From Thermoplasmatales archaeon E-plasma (lineage in GTDB: Archaea; Thermoplasmatota; Thermoplasmata; Thermoplasmatales; Thermoplasmataceae), in the NCBI GenBank assembly GCA_000496135.1, contig KI542676.1, positions 1-64,000 on the forward strand: DNA of 64,000 nucleotides, read 5' to 3'. This document shows positions 7,791 to 16,679 of this stretch, one piece after another (positions within the stretch are counted from its first letter, which is position 1; each line of letters begins with the position of its first letter). The notes beneath the pieces are model-generated. The model was not told the origin of the DNA and ran no database searches. It was given only the letters and a program-made list of their open reading frames with translations. A program made the position numbers and the translations under genes.

Positions 7791-8435
7791 ATGAAAGTAT
7801 CAGACCAGATGTTTATAACAATCATAATAGCAACATTCATTGTATTTGGTGCAGGAATGTATGTAGTAGGAAACGCAGGGCACGGCACGGCTGCACCCAG
7901 TGCATCAACTTCAAGCTATAACTTAACGCTTGTAATTACGCACAAAAACTATTATAACTCAAGCATAACATCACAGCCAAGATATTATGTCCTTGAGGGA
8001 AACCAGCTTGTAAGTTCCGCCAATATCTATGTACCTTCATATGCCACAATCCATCTTACCATAATAGATTATGATAATGGAAATGCAACAGTACCATCGC
8101 AGTATCTTAACGTGATGGGTACCCAGAACAACATGGAATTAATAGTGAATCAGACAAACGCACACGTTACCAATCAGAGCAGTACAGTTGGATCATATAC
8201 TCATCAGGTATCAGCTGCATCCATTGCACACACATTCACACTCTTCAACAAGAACAATCAGGAAATTCTCAATGTGCCAAGTCCATATGAATCAACAGTT
8301 TACACAACATTTACCACACAGGGAGCGGGATATTTCACATGGCAGTGTGAATCAGACTGCGGTTCAGGTGCAAGCGGATGGGGAGGAGCAATGGTAACTC
8401 CCGGATGGATGACAGGTTCATTCATCGTCCAATAA
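7791..8435 (+). CDS. Membrane-anchored extracytoplasmic cupredoxin (CuA/CoxII-like, incomplete ligand set)
   Basis: This 214-residue protein has one N-terminal membrane anchor or signal (about residues 7-28), a Ser/Thr/Asn-rich segment with several N-x-S/T sites, and a C-terminal cupredoxin fold. H147 (SIAHTFTLF) and the WQCESDCG pair C186/C190 align with the copper-binding loop of cytochrome oxidase subunit II. The histidine and methionine expected four and seven residues after the second cysteine are replaced (A194, W197); M201 and M207 lie further on. It could be a modified CuA site, a mononuclear blue-copper-like centre, or a disulfide-stabilised non-copper fold. Archaeal cupredoxins such as sulfocyanin carry electrons in aerobic or iron-oxidising chains, so a respiratory role outside the membrane is plausible. 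A T-run terminator follows. Confidence 0.75.
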   Translation: MKVSDQMFITIIIATFIVFGAGMYVVGNAGHGTAAPSASTSSYNLTLVITHKNYYNSSITSQPRYYVLEGNQLVSSANIYVPSYATIHLTIIDYDNGNATVPSQYLNVMGTQNNMELIVNQTNAHVTNQSSTVGSYTHQVSAASIAHTFTLFNKNNQEILNVPSPYESTVYTTFTTQGAGYFTWQCESDCGSGASGWGGAMVTPGWMTGSFIVQ

Positions 8436-8446
8436 ACACCAATAAC

Positions 8447-8460
8447 TTTTTTTTCTTATT
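8447..8460 (+). terminator. T-run terminator after the cupredoxin gene
   Basis: Eight consecutive T residues followed by CTTATT, beginning 11 bases after the cupredoxin stop, form a typical archaeal oligo-T transcription terminator. Confidence 0.5.
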
Positions 8461-8473
8461 GTAATATTCTTAA

Positions 8474-9514
8474 ATGACATTTGAATACAAAGAACCTGAT
8501 ATCACTCAAAATATTTTTAACTGGATTATTTCAAATTCAAAAAAATGCAGGATAAATCTGGCACAGAGCGGTATGGGCCCTTATAATCTCATGGATTTTG
8601 GCTTAGAAACAAACTTCGGGAAATTCGCAGAGGCTGCACATTCAATTGAGCCGAACCTCAGGGAAACGATTTCAGATCTTTATGGTGTAAAGAAAAATGA
8701 AATTGTTTTTACTACGGGAGGTTCAGAGGCAATATTTCTTGCAGCTCTTTATTTTAGAGATCCATCAGGAAGGGCACTGATACCAGTTCCTGAATATGAG
8801 CCAATGTTCCGTGCACCGTATTCAATAGGAACAAAGACTCTGCTGGTCAACGAAGAAGAGTTCCAGAAGGAATTCAACAGATCAACAGATCATGTTCTCA
8901 TATCAAATCCAAACAACCCAACCGGTAATTCAGCCATGAGCGACGGAATTAAAATGGTAATGGAGCAAAGGCCTGAAAAACTCTTCGTAGATGAGGCATT
9001 CAGGGATTTTTCATTCAGTAAGGAAGCGTATACCATGTTCAGGGATCATCCGGATATCATAACATCGGTAACCGCAACAAAATTTTATGGGGTAGGCTAC
9101 CTGAGGCTGGGCTGGATCATGGCCAGGAAGGAGGTTGCAAGCAGAATACAGGAGCTCAAAATGGTCACCTCAGGATCACTGCCAATGCATTCGCTATGGT
9201 TGGGTAACGAGATCCTCAAAAAAAGAGAACTTTTCATAGACAGGATAAAGGGACGAATCGAAAGGAATCGTGAACAGATAAGAGCATTCGCAAAGAAGCA
9301 TTGTATAAGAGCCACTGATCCTGGAAATGCCTCTTTTTGCTTTATATATACGGACAAAGATGGTTATAAGCTCTCCTCGGAAATCATGGAGAAGGAAAAG
9401 ATTCTTCTGACCCCCGGAGTATATTTTGGCCTGAAAAACGGTTTCAGGTTGTGCATCACCGGAAGCGAAGAAGAATTAAAGTCAGCACTGGAAGACATTG
9501 CAAAATACCTTTAG
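8474..9514 (+). CDS. PLP-dependent aminotransferase, class I/II
   Basis: This 346-residue fold-type I aminotransferase shows TTGGSEAIFLA (phosphate-binding), SNPNNPTGN (the conserved NPNNPTG), FVDEAFRDF (the aspartate that contacts the PLP ring nitrogen), TATKFYGVGYLRLGW with the Schiff-base lysine, and a C-terminal FRLCITG arginine for the substrate carboxylate. It resembles the HisC/Thr-P-decarboxylase-like branch in size. The amino donor and product cannot be assigned by eye; histidinol-phosphate aminotransferase and cobalamin CobD-like enzymes are alternatives. The next gene starts eight bases downstream, so they form a two-gene unit. Confidence 0.85.
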   Translation: MTFEYKEPDITQNIFNWIISNSKKCRINLAQSGMGPYNLMDFGLETNFGKFAEAAHSIEPNLRETISDLYGVKKNEIVFTTGGSEAIFLAALYFRDPSGRALIPVPEYEPMFRAPYSIGTKTLLVNEEEFQKEFNRSTDHVLISNPNNPTGNSAMSDGIKMVMEQRPEKLFVDEAFRDFSFSKEAYTMFRDHPDIITSVTATKFYGVGYLRLGWIMARKEVASRIQELKMVTSGSLPMHSLWLGNEILKKRELFIDRIKGRIERNREQIRAFAKKHCIRATDPGNASFCFIYTDKDGYKLSSEIMEKEKILLTPGVYFGLKNGFRLCITGSEEELKSALEDIAKYL

Positions 9515-9522
9515 GTGCATAT

Positions 9523-10155
9523 ATGATAGAGAGCTGGAAAAAGCTAACATTCACACAGCATTACCCAAAAACAGATCTTTTCAGATACAGGGCAATGGCA
9601 TACCTCATGATCCCTGAAAAAAATGAAATAAACAGATTTCTTGTAAAGAGCGCAAGGAACAAAATCACATTTTATATCTGCAGCAGCAGTGAAGGATCAT
9701 TGCAAATGCTGGAATCATTCTTCACAAGGTTATATGCATGCAGAACGGATCCAGTTGAAAACCCCCTCAGTCATGGGGAGTCTGTCATGGCAGCATACCG
9801 TGTGAAAATCAGCAAAAGTTCAGGAATCTTCTATTATCCTGCGCTTCTGCAGAATATAGCAATGATTGCCTCTGCCACAGAAAACTCAGAAATAGGGTAT
9901 GAAATAGTCATAATGAATAAGAATAACAGGGGCTATGCAGTTCTGAACAGATTGCATGTAATCAGTGGGAATGCAGATATTAGAAACTTGAAATTTCAGA
10001 TAAAATCAATTTACAGGAGAGCTCACAGGGAATCTAAAATAAAGTTGAAGCCTCTTAAAACAGGGAAGTTTGTCACTGTAAGGAAAAGGTTCAGTGCCGA
10101 TCCATCAATGCTCATGAATTTTATCAGAATTCCTGAAGATGAAAGGCTGGTTTAA
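9523..10155 (+). CDS. Conserved hypothetical protein
   Basis: I place the start at ATG 9523 (MIESWKKL) because an AGGTG ribosome binding site precedes it; an upstream in-frame ATG at 9451 lies well inside the aminotransferase gene and is unlikely. The 210-residue product is basic, with short hydrophobic strands (ITFYICSS, YYPALLQNIAMIASA) and a lysine-rich C terminus. There is no signal, membrane helix or motif that I recognise. It follows the aminotransferase by eight bases and is convergent with the ATPase operon, whose last stop is five bases away. Confidence 0.65.
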   Translation: MIESWKKLTFTQHYPKTDLFRYRAMAYLMIPEKNEINRFLVKSARNKITFYICSSSEGSLQMLESFFTRLYACRTDPVENPLSHGESVMAAYRVKISKSSGIFYYPALLQNIAMIASATENSEIGYEIVIMNKNNRGYAVLNRLHVISGNADIRNLKFQIKSIYRRAHRESKIKLKPLKTGKFVTVRKRFSADPSMLMNFIRIPEDERLV

Positions 10156-10159
10156 AGAA

Positions 10160-12103
10160 TTATTTATAAACTTTTTCAGTGTATTTCCTGCTGGTTCCAA
10201 ATGGTATGAAAGGTCTGCCGTTGCCTCTATAGAACTTTGAGAAGAATTCCACATAAATCAGTCTCGCCCCCTGAATCCCAGGTTCAAATATAGCCAGAAC
10301 AAGGGTGAACAGCTGGCCAATAATGAGCACAACAATACCAACAATAATAAGAGGTATGGAACCTGAAGAATTGGCAATAAAGACACCATTTACCAGTTCG
10401 GAAAGAACAACTGTTGCCAGAAGAACGCCAAGTATCCTGGTGTATGAAAGAACATGACTTATGATTGATGGAATCTCCACGGCTGCCCTTCCACCCTCTC
10501 CATATAGGATCAGAAGTATTCCTGCCACAAGTATTGCAATATCAAGTGCAGCATAGGGATTGGATGTTAGGCTTACATTATATCCGTGCAGGAGCGAGAG
10601 ACCATAAATGGAAACCCCCCATACAAACATGAGCCATCCTATCTTTCCAACTATACCCTTTTTTTCGCCATAATTAGATTCATTGACTATTCCCATAATG
10701 TATCCAAGGGTAACCATGAAGAGACCAAAATACCCTGAAAAGAGGAGCATTTTTCCAGCAGATTTCAGCGGGCTGAAATATGTTATGTGGTATCCGAAGA
10801 TCTGCGAAGGCATGAATGCAAAGCCGAAGAAGGAGTTAAAGACAATTCCGGCGATCATTGCAGCTATGGATCCCGGTATAAGCGCCTTAGCCAGAATTTT
10901 CATCTGCGGAGGCGACAGAATAGTGGATACGAACCTTGTAATGGATCCGGGAAGTTTTACATGTGGACCCGGGGTGCTCAGCCTTCTGATAACCCACAGG
11001 GATCCAAGGAGTATTATGAGACCATAACCGAAATCTCCAACCATTATTCCAAAGAAGATTGGAAATGCCAGAGCAAAAACAATGGTTGGATCAATTTCTG
11101 TTTCCTGAGGCAGAGAATAGAATTTTATGAAAAATTCAAAAACCTTGAACCTGTGAGGGTTTTTCATTAATGTTGGGGGTTTTTCCTGAGTTTCAATGAC
11201 TTTCAGAATATATTTTCCGTCCGTTGATTTTGATATTTCGCTCTCCAGGGAAGGGATATTATCACTGGGGACCCAGCCTTCAGCGGCAAAGATCGAATCT
11301 GATGAGGGGAATTTAGAGAGAAGCTCCAGCTTCTTTGCTTCTATTTCAAGTGCCTCGGTTATGATGGCAATTTTTTCATAATAATTTTGAGAAAGCTCCT
11401 TAAGGTCTTCCTTTACCTCTTCGATCTCAGCGGTTACAGTCTTCTTTCTCTCATCAAGCATTCTGGCGTACTGAACTGGCGAACCCTCCATTGAAGGTAT
11501 ATGGGTCATCTGCAGACCCTGCTCGGATGCCAGCTTTGCAAGGGCAGGCTCATCTTCCTTCAAGACCGATACTGCGAGATAAAGTTCATTGATATTTATG
11601 ATAAACGGCTCCTTTAAAACCGATCTCAGCTCTCCTTCCAGAGTCTGTGAATTCCTTTCCATAATATATGAAGATATGACAGAATTATTGAAAATTTCAA
11701 GATCAAGACCAAGCGGTTCTAGCCTTCTGGCAACGACCAACCTGTTATTGATATCCTTCAGATCAGTGTTTAAATCCTCCAGACGGCGTCTTGCAAAGCC
11801 CATTTCGGTTTCAATATCTATCTCTTTTGCTGCCCTGATAACATCATCCGGATTGCTGAAAAGTTCCTTTTTTTGAACCGGAACCGGAGGAAGAGCAGAC
11901 AGATAATTTCTGAACCTGTTCAGCAGATTGAATATCTCGTCCTTTCTTCCGTCAGTTGAAACTCCGCTGAATTGAACCCTGAATTCCTGTGATATATCTT
12001 CAAACTGTATTGTCCTGAGATCATGGAACAGAGTCAGCACTTCGTCTTTCCTTGACCTTGAGACGATTATCATCACTCTGCTCATTTTCGTAGGCTTAAA
12101 CAT
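10160..12103 (-). CDS. A-type ATP synthase subunit I (a subunit)
   Basis: This 647-residue stator and proton-channel subunit has a cytoplasmic N-terminal half (about residues 1-330), with coiled-coil arms that anchor the peripheral E/H stalks. The C-terminal half has about seven or eight membrane helices that contact the proteolipid ring. The channel helix is visible in LSYTRILGVLLATVVLSELV, which carries the essential arginine. The following FTLVLAIFEPGIQGARLIYVEFF block is also typical. It is the last gene of the operon, four bases after subunit H. Either M1 or M7 (MSRVMIIV) could be the true start. Confidence 0.95.
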   Translation of the reverse strand: MFKPTKMSRVMIIVSRSRKDEVLTLFHDLRTIQFEDISQEFRVQFSGVSTDGRKDEIFNLLNRFRNYLSALPPVPVQKKELFSNPDDVIRAAKEIDIETEMGFARRRLEDLNTDLKDINNRLVVARRLEPLGLDLEIFNNSVISSYIMERNSQTLEGELRSVLKEPFIININELYLAVSVLKEDEPALAKLASEQGLQMTHIPSMEGSPVQYARMLDERKKTVTAEIEEVKEDLKELSQNYYEKIAIITEALEIEAKKLELLSKFPSSDSIFAAEGWVPSDNIPSLESEISKSTDGKYILKVIETQEKPPTLMKNPHRFKVFEFFIKFYSLPQETEIDPTIVFALAFPIFFGIMVGDFGYGLIILLGSLWVIRRLSTPGPHVKLPGSITRFVSTILSPPQMKILAKALIPGSIAAMIAGIVFNSFFGFAFMPSQIFGYHITYFSPLKSAGKMLLFSGYFGLFMVTLGYIMGIVNESNYGEKKGIVGKIGWLMFVWGVSIYGLSLLHGYNVSLTSNPYAALDIAILVAGILLILYGEGGRAAVEIPSIISHVLSYTRILGVLLATVVLSELVNGVFIANSSGSIPLIIVGIVVLIIGQLFTLVLAIFEPGIQGARLIYVEFFSKFYRGNGRPFIPFGTSRKYTEKVYK

Positions 12104-12107
12104 AGAT

Positions 12108-12431
12108 CTATTCCCTTATGATTTCTTTTAACCTTTCAACGGCAAATCTGTAAAGTTCATCATCAGTGCCATTAAATTTCATTGATGAGGTTTCTGCCTT
12201 CGTTTTCTTTATTTCATTTTCCCTTACTTTATCCATTTCGGCCTTCAGGGAGGCAATCTTTTCACTTCTTTCACTGGCCATCTTTGCTGTGAGTGATTTC
12301 ATCTTTTCTTCTCTGTCTTTTTTGGCAGCGTTAATTGAATCCCTGCATTTCAGTTCTTCATCGGCAATCTGTTTCCTGCTGTTCTCCTCAGCCTCTTTTA
12401 TGGCCTTAAGCTCTTCTATCTCATTTCCCAT
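12108..12431 (-). CDS. A-type ATP synthase subunit H (peripheral stalk)
   Basis: This 107-residue, highly charged single coiled coil (long runs of Glu/Lys/Arg from about residue 5 to 90) pairs with subunit E to form the outer stalks linking the catalytic head to subunit I. It has no membrane segment. The assignment rests on composition, length and position directly upstream of subunit I. Its ATG overlaps the stop of the small membrane ORF by 11 bases, so it is translated by coupling. In many archaeal operons H and I come first; here they are last. Confidence 0.8.
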   Translation of the reverse strand: MGNEIEELKAIKEAEENSRKQIADEELKCRDSINAAKKDREEKMKSLTAKMASERSEKIASLKAEMDKVRENEIKKTKAETSSMKFNGTDDELYRFAVERLKEIIRE

Positions 12432-12558
12432 ATAATATCACCACAAGTGCAATGGCAAGTACAACCACTGAAACCCTTACTGCCAGAAGGATAAGCCTGT
12501 ATCTCATGAATCTTATCTGGGATTCATTAAGTTGGCCTGAATTAACTCTCTTTTTCAT
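12421..12558 (-). CDS. Small single-pass membrane protein (45 aa) inside the A-ATPase operon
   Basis: Between subunits D and H is a short frame from ATG 12556-12558 to TGA 12421-12423. It encodes a basic N terminus (MKKRVNSGQLNESQIRFMRY) and one strongly hydrophobic helix (VSVVVLAIALVVIL), ending YGK. By the positive-inside rule the N terminus would be cytoplasmic. The start is 13 bases after the subunit D stop, and the end overlaps the subunit H start by 11 bases, so it fills the gap and is coupled on at least one side. I do not recognise a named ATPase subunit. It could be an accessory membrane subunit of the rotary motor or an assembly factor. Confidence 0.6.
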   Translation of the reverse strand: MKKRVNSGQLNESQIRFMRYRLILLAVRVSVVVLAIALVVILYGK

Positions 12559-12571
12559 GATACCATTAGCA

Positions 12572-13207
12572 TTAATCAATATCACCCGAGGTTATTTTCT
12601 TTTTCACAATCTTCAGTGTTGTGAATGTATCCCGTTCCATTTCATCCAGTCTCATTCTGATGTATTTCGCCTGTGCATTGAGATTCGGAATCAGGATGTT
12701 TTCAATGGCGTTCGATCTTCTTTTTGTCCTGTCAATTTCATGAAGCAGTCTCCTCATTGAGTTTTCCTTCTCTGCAACATTTATGAGCGATTTGAATAAT
12801 TTTTCGAATTTTGAAATTGCCTCATCCACCGGGATTGGAACAGAAAGGGCACGATACTGCTCAGAGAGAACTGCCTTTTCATAATCTATATTAAGAACGG
12901 GTATTCTCACACCCATTACATTTTTAGGTTTGATTCCAACATTTGATTCTCCTGACATGTATGCAATACGTTCAATGGTCATCATTCCAGAGGCAATTTC
13001 TGCATTGACCATGGAGTTCAGGGCCTCTTCCACATCTTTCCTGAGATTTTCCCTTAAACCTCTGATCTCGGCAGCAAGTTTCAGAAATTCCATAACAAGG
13101 GCTGATCTTTTCATTTTCAGAAGATCAAGACCTCTCTTTGAGAGCTTGATCCTTCTCCTGAGCTTGATCAGTTCAATCCTTGTAGGTCTGATTTCCATTG
13201 ATGGCAT
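12572..13207 (-). CDS. A-type ATP synthase subunit D (central stalk)
   Basis: This 211-residue rotor-shaft subunit has the standard beginning IRPTRIELIKLRRRIKLSKR followed by GLDLLKMKRSALVMEF. There are long N- and C-terminal helices that form the antiparallel coiled coil inside the A3B3 head, and the conserved C-terminal block RRLLHEIDRTKRRSNAIENI. Either M1 or M4 may be the start. It begins one base after the subunit B stop. It couples catalysis in A/B to rotation of the proteolipid ring with subunits F and C. Confidence 0.93.
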   Translation of the reverse strand: MPSMEIRPTRIELIKLRRRIKLSKRGLDLLKMKRSALVMEFLKLAAEIRGLRENLRKDVEEALNSMVNAEIASGMMTIERIAYMSGESNVGIKPKNVMGVRIPVLNIDYEKAVLSEQYRALSVPIPVDEAISKFEKLFKSLINVAEKENSMRRLLHEIDRTKRRSNAIENILIPNLNAQAKYIRMRLDEMERDTFTTLKIVKKKITSGDID

Positions 13208-13208
13208 A

Positions 13209-14591
13209 TTAATTACTCTTCCATTTTCCGTATTTAGTAATATGCTCCCTTTTGAGCCTCTTCATATCCTCTTCAGGCAATTCAGAGAGAAGATCATAGC
13301 TTATTCCAAGGGTGGTCTCTATGGTCCTGTCTTCATTGAGACCCTGGGCAACATATTTCTTCTCAAATTCTTCTGCAAATTTCAGGTATAATCGATCATT
13401 GGCACCAAGAGATTCCTCTCCTACAATTGCGCTCAGTGATCTCAGATCTTTACCATTCGCATATGCAGAATATAATTGATCAGCAACTCCTCTGTGATCC
13501 TCACGGGTCCTCCCCTTTCCGATTCCCTGATTCATGAGCCTTGAAAGTGATGGAAGAACATCTACGGGCGGATATATACCTTTTCTCTGGAGATCTCTGC
13601 TCATCACAATCTGTCCTTCCGTGATATAACCGGTTAGATCTGGAATCGGATTCGTAATGTCGTCACCGGGCATGGTTAGGATTGGAATCTGTGTAATTGA
13701 ACCGTTTCTCCCCCTAATTTTTCCTGCTCTCTCGTAAATCATACTGAGATCGGTATACATGTATCCAGGGAAACCTCTCCTGCCTGGAACTTCTTCTCTT
13801 GCAGATGAAATTTCTCTCAGAGCTTCGCAATAGTTGGTCATATCCGTAAGAATTACAAGCACATGGTATTCGCTGTGATATGCAAGATATTCTGCAGCTG
13901 TTAAAGCTACCCTTGGAAGGATTATCCTCTCCATTGATGGATCAGATGAAAGATTCAGGTAAATTGCAGCTCTGGAAAGGGCTCCTGTGTTTCTGAACTC
14001 ATTTATGAAATAATTTGCCTCTTCACTGGTTATACCCATTGCCCCGAATATTACGGCAAACCCCTCATCTTTGCCAATAACCTTTGCCTGCCTTGCAATC
14101 TGTGCAGCCAGCATGTTGTGTGATAGTCCCGACCCTGAGAATATGGGCAGTTTCTGTCCTCTCACAAGTGTGTTCATTCCGTCAATGGTCGAAATACCAG
14201 TCTGAATGAATTCTGAAGGCTCTTCCCTTGAATATGGGTTCATCGAGCTTCCCACAATCTCAAGCTTCTCCTTTGATACTATGGCCGGTCCCTGATCGAT
14301 AGGTTCACCAAGACCATTGAATATTCTTCCAAGTATTGAATCTGAAACAGATATTTTTGAAGCTTCCCCTGTAAAACGCACTACGGTGTTTCTGTTGTCT
14401 AGACCTGTCGTCGCGCCGAATACCTGAACAACGGCCATGCCTTTCCGCGTATCTAGAACCTGACCGGATCTGATCTGACCGTCAGGGGTTTCAATGGAAA
14501 CCATTTCGTTGTAGCCTGCATTGCTGATACCCTCCACAAAAATTAATGGTCCGCTGATCTCCTTAATGCTTTTGTAGCCGACTTTAACCAT
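13209..14591 (-). CDS. A-type ATP synthase subunit B (regulatory nucleotide subunit)
   Basis: This non-catalytic B subunit of the A3B3 head has about 460 residues. It shows the [12 protein letters not shown] terminus and FNGLGEPID; where catalytic subunits have a P-loop, it has [10 protein letters not shown], so it binds nucleotide without a GKT motif. It also has [34 protein letters not shown] and the C-terminal helical domain. I prefer ATG 14591 (MVKVGYKS): it comes two bases after the subunit A stop with a GGAG site ten bases before it. A GTG at 14600 would overlap the A gene. Confidence 0.95.
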   Translation of the reverse strand: MVKVGYKSIKEISGPLIFVEGISNAGYNEMVSIETPDGQIRSGQVLDTRKGMAVVQVFGATTGLDNRNTVVRFTGEASKISVSDSILGRIFNGLGEPIDQGPAIVSKEKLEIVGSSMNPYSREEPSEFIQTGISTIDGMNTLVRGQKLPIFSGSGLSHNMLAAQIARQAKVIGKDEGFAVIFGAMGITSEEANYFINEFRNTGALSRAAIYLNLSSDPSMERIILPRVALTAAEYLAYHSEYHVLVILTDMTNYCEALREISSAREEVPGRRGFPGYMYTDLSMIYERAGKIRGRNGSITQIPILTMPGDDITNPIPDLTGYITEGQIVMSRDLQRKGIYPPVDVLPSLSRLMNQGIGKGRTREDHRGVADQLYSAYANGKDLRSLSAIVGEESLGANDRLYLKFAEEFEKKYVAQGLNEDRTIETTLGISYDLLSELPEEDMKRLKREHITKYGKWKSN

Positions 14592-14592
14592 T

Positions 14593-16347
14593 TTAAACAC
14601 TCTCCAAGATTTTCTTAACTTCCTCAGCGATGCTCTCCTTCATTTCATCATGATACTTCTTGAAATCAGAATCTCTTACCTCTTTCATCCTGGAAATAAG
14701 GCTTCTGCATTTCATCTTCTGCAAAGAAGCCATTTGAGCTCCCCTGGAAACTGCCTGATCCTCCATATCGCCAAGATACAGTATACTCTGGAGCATGAGG
14801 AATTGCTTATTCATTGAACAGTACTGATCTATTTCGTCAAAGGCACTTTGCTGGAGGAAATCCTCCCTTATCATTCTTGCAGTGTCAAGGACAACCTTTT
14901 CCCTGTCTGGAAGAGCGTCGTAACCCACAAGTTGCACAACCTCCTGCAATTCAGCCTCCTTTTGCAGTATGGCCATTGAATTTTTATATATCCGTGGCCA
15001 GTCTTCAGAAACATTCCTGGAAAACCACGGCAAAAGCTCAGTCTGATATAGAGAATAGCTGTTCAGCCAGTTAATTGAAGGGAAATGTCTTCTTGATGCA
15101 AGGGAAGCGTCAAGTGCCCAGAAAACCCTTGTAACCCTCAGAGTATTCTGTGATACCGGTTCAGAGATATCTCCACCCGGGGGTGAAACCGCACCAACAA
15201 TGGTGATCGATCCTATCCTTTCCGGCAACCCAAACACTCTTGAATTTCCGGATCGTTCATAAAACTCTGAAAGCCTTCTACCAAGATATGCAGGATATCC
15301 CTCTTCTCCTGGCATTTCTTCAAGTCTGCCGGAAATTTCTCTCAGAGCCTCGGCCCATCTTGATGTGCTGTCAGCCATCAATGCAATGCCATATCCCATA
15401 TCTCTGTAATATTCTGCAATGGTAATTCCTGTGTAAATACTTGCTTCTCTTGCAGCCACAGGCATATTGGATGTATTAGCAATGAGTATGGTCCTCTCCA
15501 TGAGAGGTTTTCCGCTCTTTGGATCCTGAAGCTCAGGGAAAGTTGTGAGTATCTCGGTCATTTCATTTCCCCTTTCTCCGCATCCCACATAAACCACAAT
15601 ATCACTGTCTGCCCACTTTGAAAGCTGATGCTGGACAACCGTCTTTCCACTGCCAAAAGGACCCGGCACAGCGACAGTTCCCCCCTTTGCAACAGGGAAC
15701 AGGCTGTCTATGACCCTCTGTCCAGTGATCAGGGGTATCTGTGGCGGAAGCTTGCTCTGAACCCTTCTTGAGACCCTTACAGGCCATTCCTGCTTCAGTC
15801 TCAGGTCTACAATACCCGAGTCAGTTTTCAGTTTAGCAACAGTTTCTGTTATGTTAAATGATCCTGATTTAATTTCTGTAATTTCTCCAGATAAGCCTAA
15901 TGGAACCATTATTTTGTGAAGGATAAGTGAGGTTTCCTGCACCTCGCCGATTATATCTCCCTGGCCAACCTTAGTTCCTTTTGATACCGTTGCCTTGAAA
16001 TCCCACTTCTTATTTTGATCAAGAGGGGGAGCGGTATATCCTCTCATTATGAAATCACCAGTCTTCTCTCTTATAACATCGAGAGGCCTCTGGATACCAT
16101 CATAAATGGATTTAAGCAAGCCTGGGCCAAGCTCAACTGACAGGGGCTTTCCCGTTGATTCCACAGGTTCACCAGGTCTGATGCCTGTTGTATCTTCATA
16201 TACCTGAACAGTGGCCTCATTTCCAGAGATTTTGATTATTTCTCCAACAAGACCCATCTGTCCAACTTTAACTACATCGTACATTCTCTGATTTTCTATG
16301 CCTTCCGCAATAACCACTGGTCCTGATACCCTAATAATTACTCCCAT
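14593..16347 (-). CDS. A-type ATP synthase subunit A (catalytic), intein-free
   Basis: This 584-residue catalytic subunit hydrolyses or makes ATP in the cytoplasmic head. It contains the N-terminal beta barrel ([15 protein letters not shown]), the bulge domain unique to A/V-type A subunits (about residues 115-185), the P-loop GPFGSGKT (229-236), the catalytic glutamate block [32 protein letters not shown], and the [11 protein letters not shown] region. The T. acidophilum orthologue carries a protein intein at this P-loop; here the sequence runs through it uninterrupted. It starts four bases after subunit F. Confidence 0.97.
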   Translation of the reverse strand: MGVIIRVSGPVVIAEGIENQRMYDVVKVGQMGLVGEIIKISGNEATVQVYEDTTGIRPGEPVESTGKPLSVELGPGLLKSIYDGIQRPLDVIREKTGDFIMRGYTAPPLDQNKKWDFKATVSKGTKVGQGDIIGEVQETSLILHKIMVPLGLSGEITEIKSGSFNITETVAKLKTDSGIVDLRLKQEWPVRVSRRVQSKLPPQIPLITGQRVIDSLFPVAKGGTVAVPGPFGSGKTVVQHQLSKWADSDIVVYVGCGERGNEMTEILTTFPELQDPKSGKPLMERTILIANTSNMPVAAREASIYTGITIAEYYRDMGYGIALMADSTSRWAEALREISGRLEEMPGEEGYPAYLGRRLSEFYERSGNSRVFGLPERIGSITIVGAVSPPGGDISEPVSQNTLRVTRVFWALDASLASRRHFPSINWLNSYSLYQTELLPWFSRNVSEDWPRIYKNSMAILQKEAELQEVVQLVGYDALPDREKVVLDTARMIREDFLQQSAFDEIDQYCSMNKQFLMLQSILYLGDMEDQAVSRGAQMASLQKMKCRSLISRMKEVRDSDFKKYHDEMKESIAEEVKKILESV

Positions 16348-16351
16348 AATT

Positions 16352-16678
16352 TCACCTGTTTAAATCGATTCCCAATACTCTTTTCGCAAGTTCAGACAGA
16401 GATTCCTCATTCCTGATACCCGGTAGAGGAATAAACATGATAAGAGGGTTTGTTGAAGTTTCAACAGTTGAAAGAAGTTTTCTGTCCATGTGTTCCTTGA
16501 GCGATTCGGAGACAAGGATCATTGAATACTCCCTGGAATTCATAAGGTCCAGAAGCATTTCTATTCCAGGTTGCCCCTCCACATCAAAGGAATCTGCGAT
16601 TCCTATGAGTTTAAAGCCCAGAGAAATGTTTCTCTCCCCTATTACCGCAATTTTTCCCTTACCACTTTCCTTTATCAT
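16352..16678 (-). CDS. A-type ATP synthase subunit F
   Basis: This 108-residue central-stalk subunit has the expected alternating alpha/beta (CheY-like) layout. It begins [19 protein letters not shown], and [12 protein letters not shown] and LIMFIPLPG are further strands and loops. The family contacts subunit D and helps regulate rotation. It begins one base before the subunit C stop codon region and ends four bases before subunit A, within the tight operon. Confidence 0.9.
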   Translation of the reverse strand: MIKESGKGKIAVIGERNISLGFKLIGIADSFDVEGQPGIEMLLDLMNSREYSMILVSESLKEHMDRKLLSTVETSTNPLIMFIPLPGIRNEESLSELAKRVLGIDLNR

Positions 16679-16679
16679 T

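Noticed and set aside
9451-9522. Upstream start for the hypothetical protein at 9523
   Set aside because: It would overlap the aminotransferase by 64 bases and adds a basic leader with no motif; ATG 9523 has a proper AGGTG site.
15602-15787. 61-codon minus-strand frame inside the ATPase subunit A gene
   Set aside because: Alternative-frame shadow of the conserved P-loop region.
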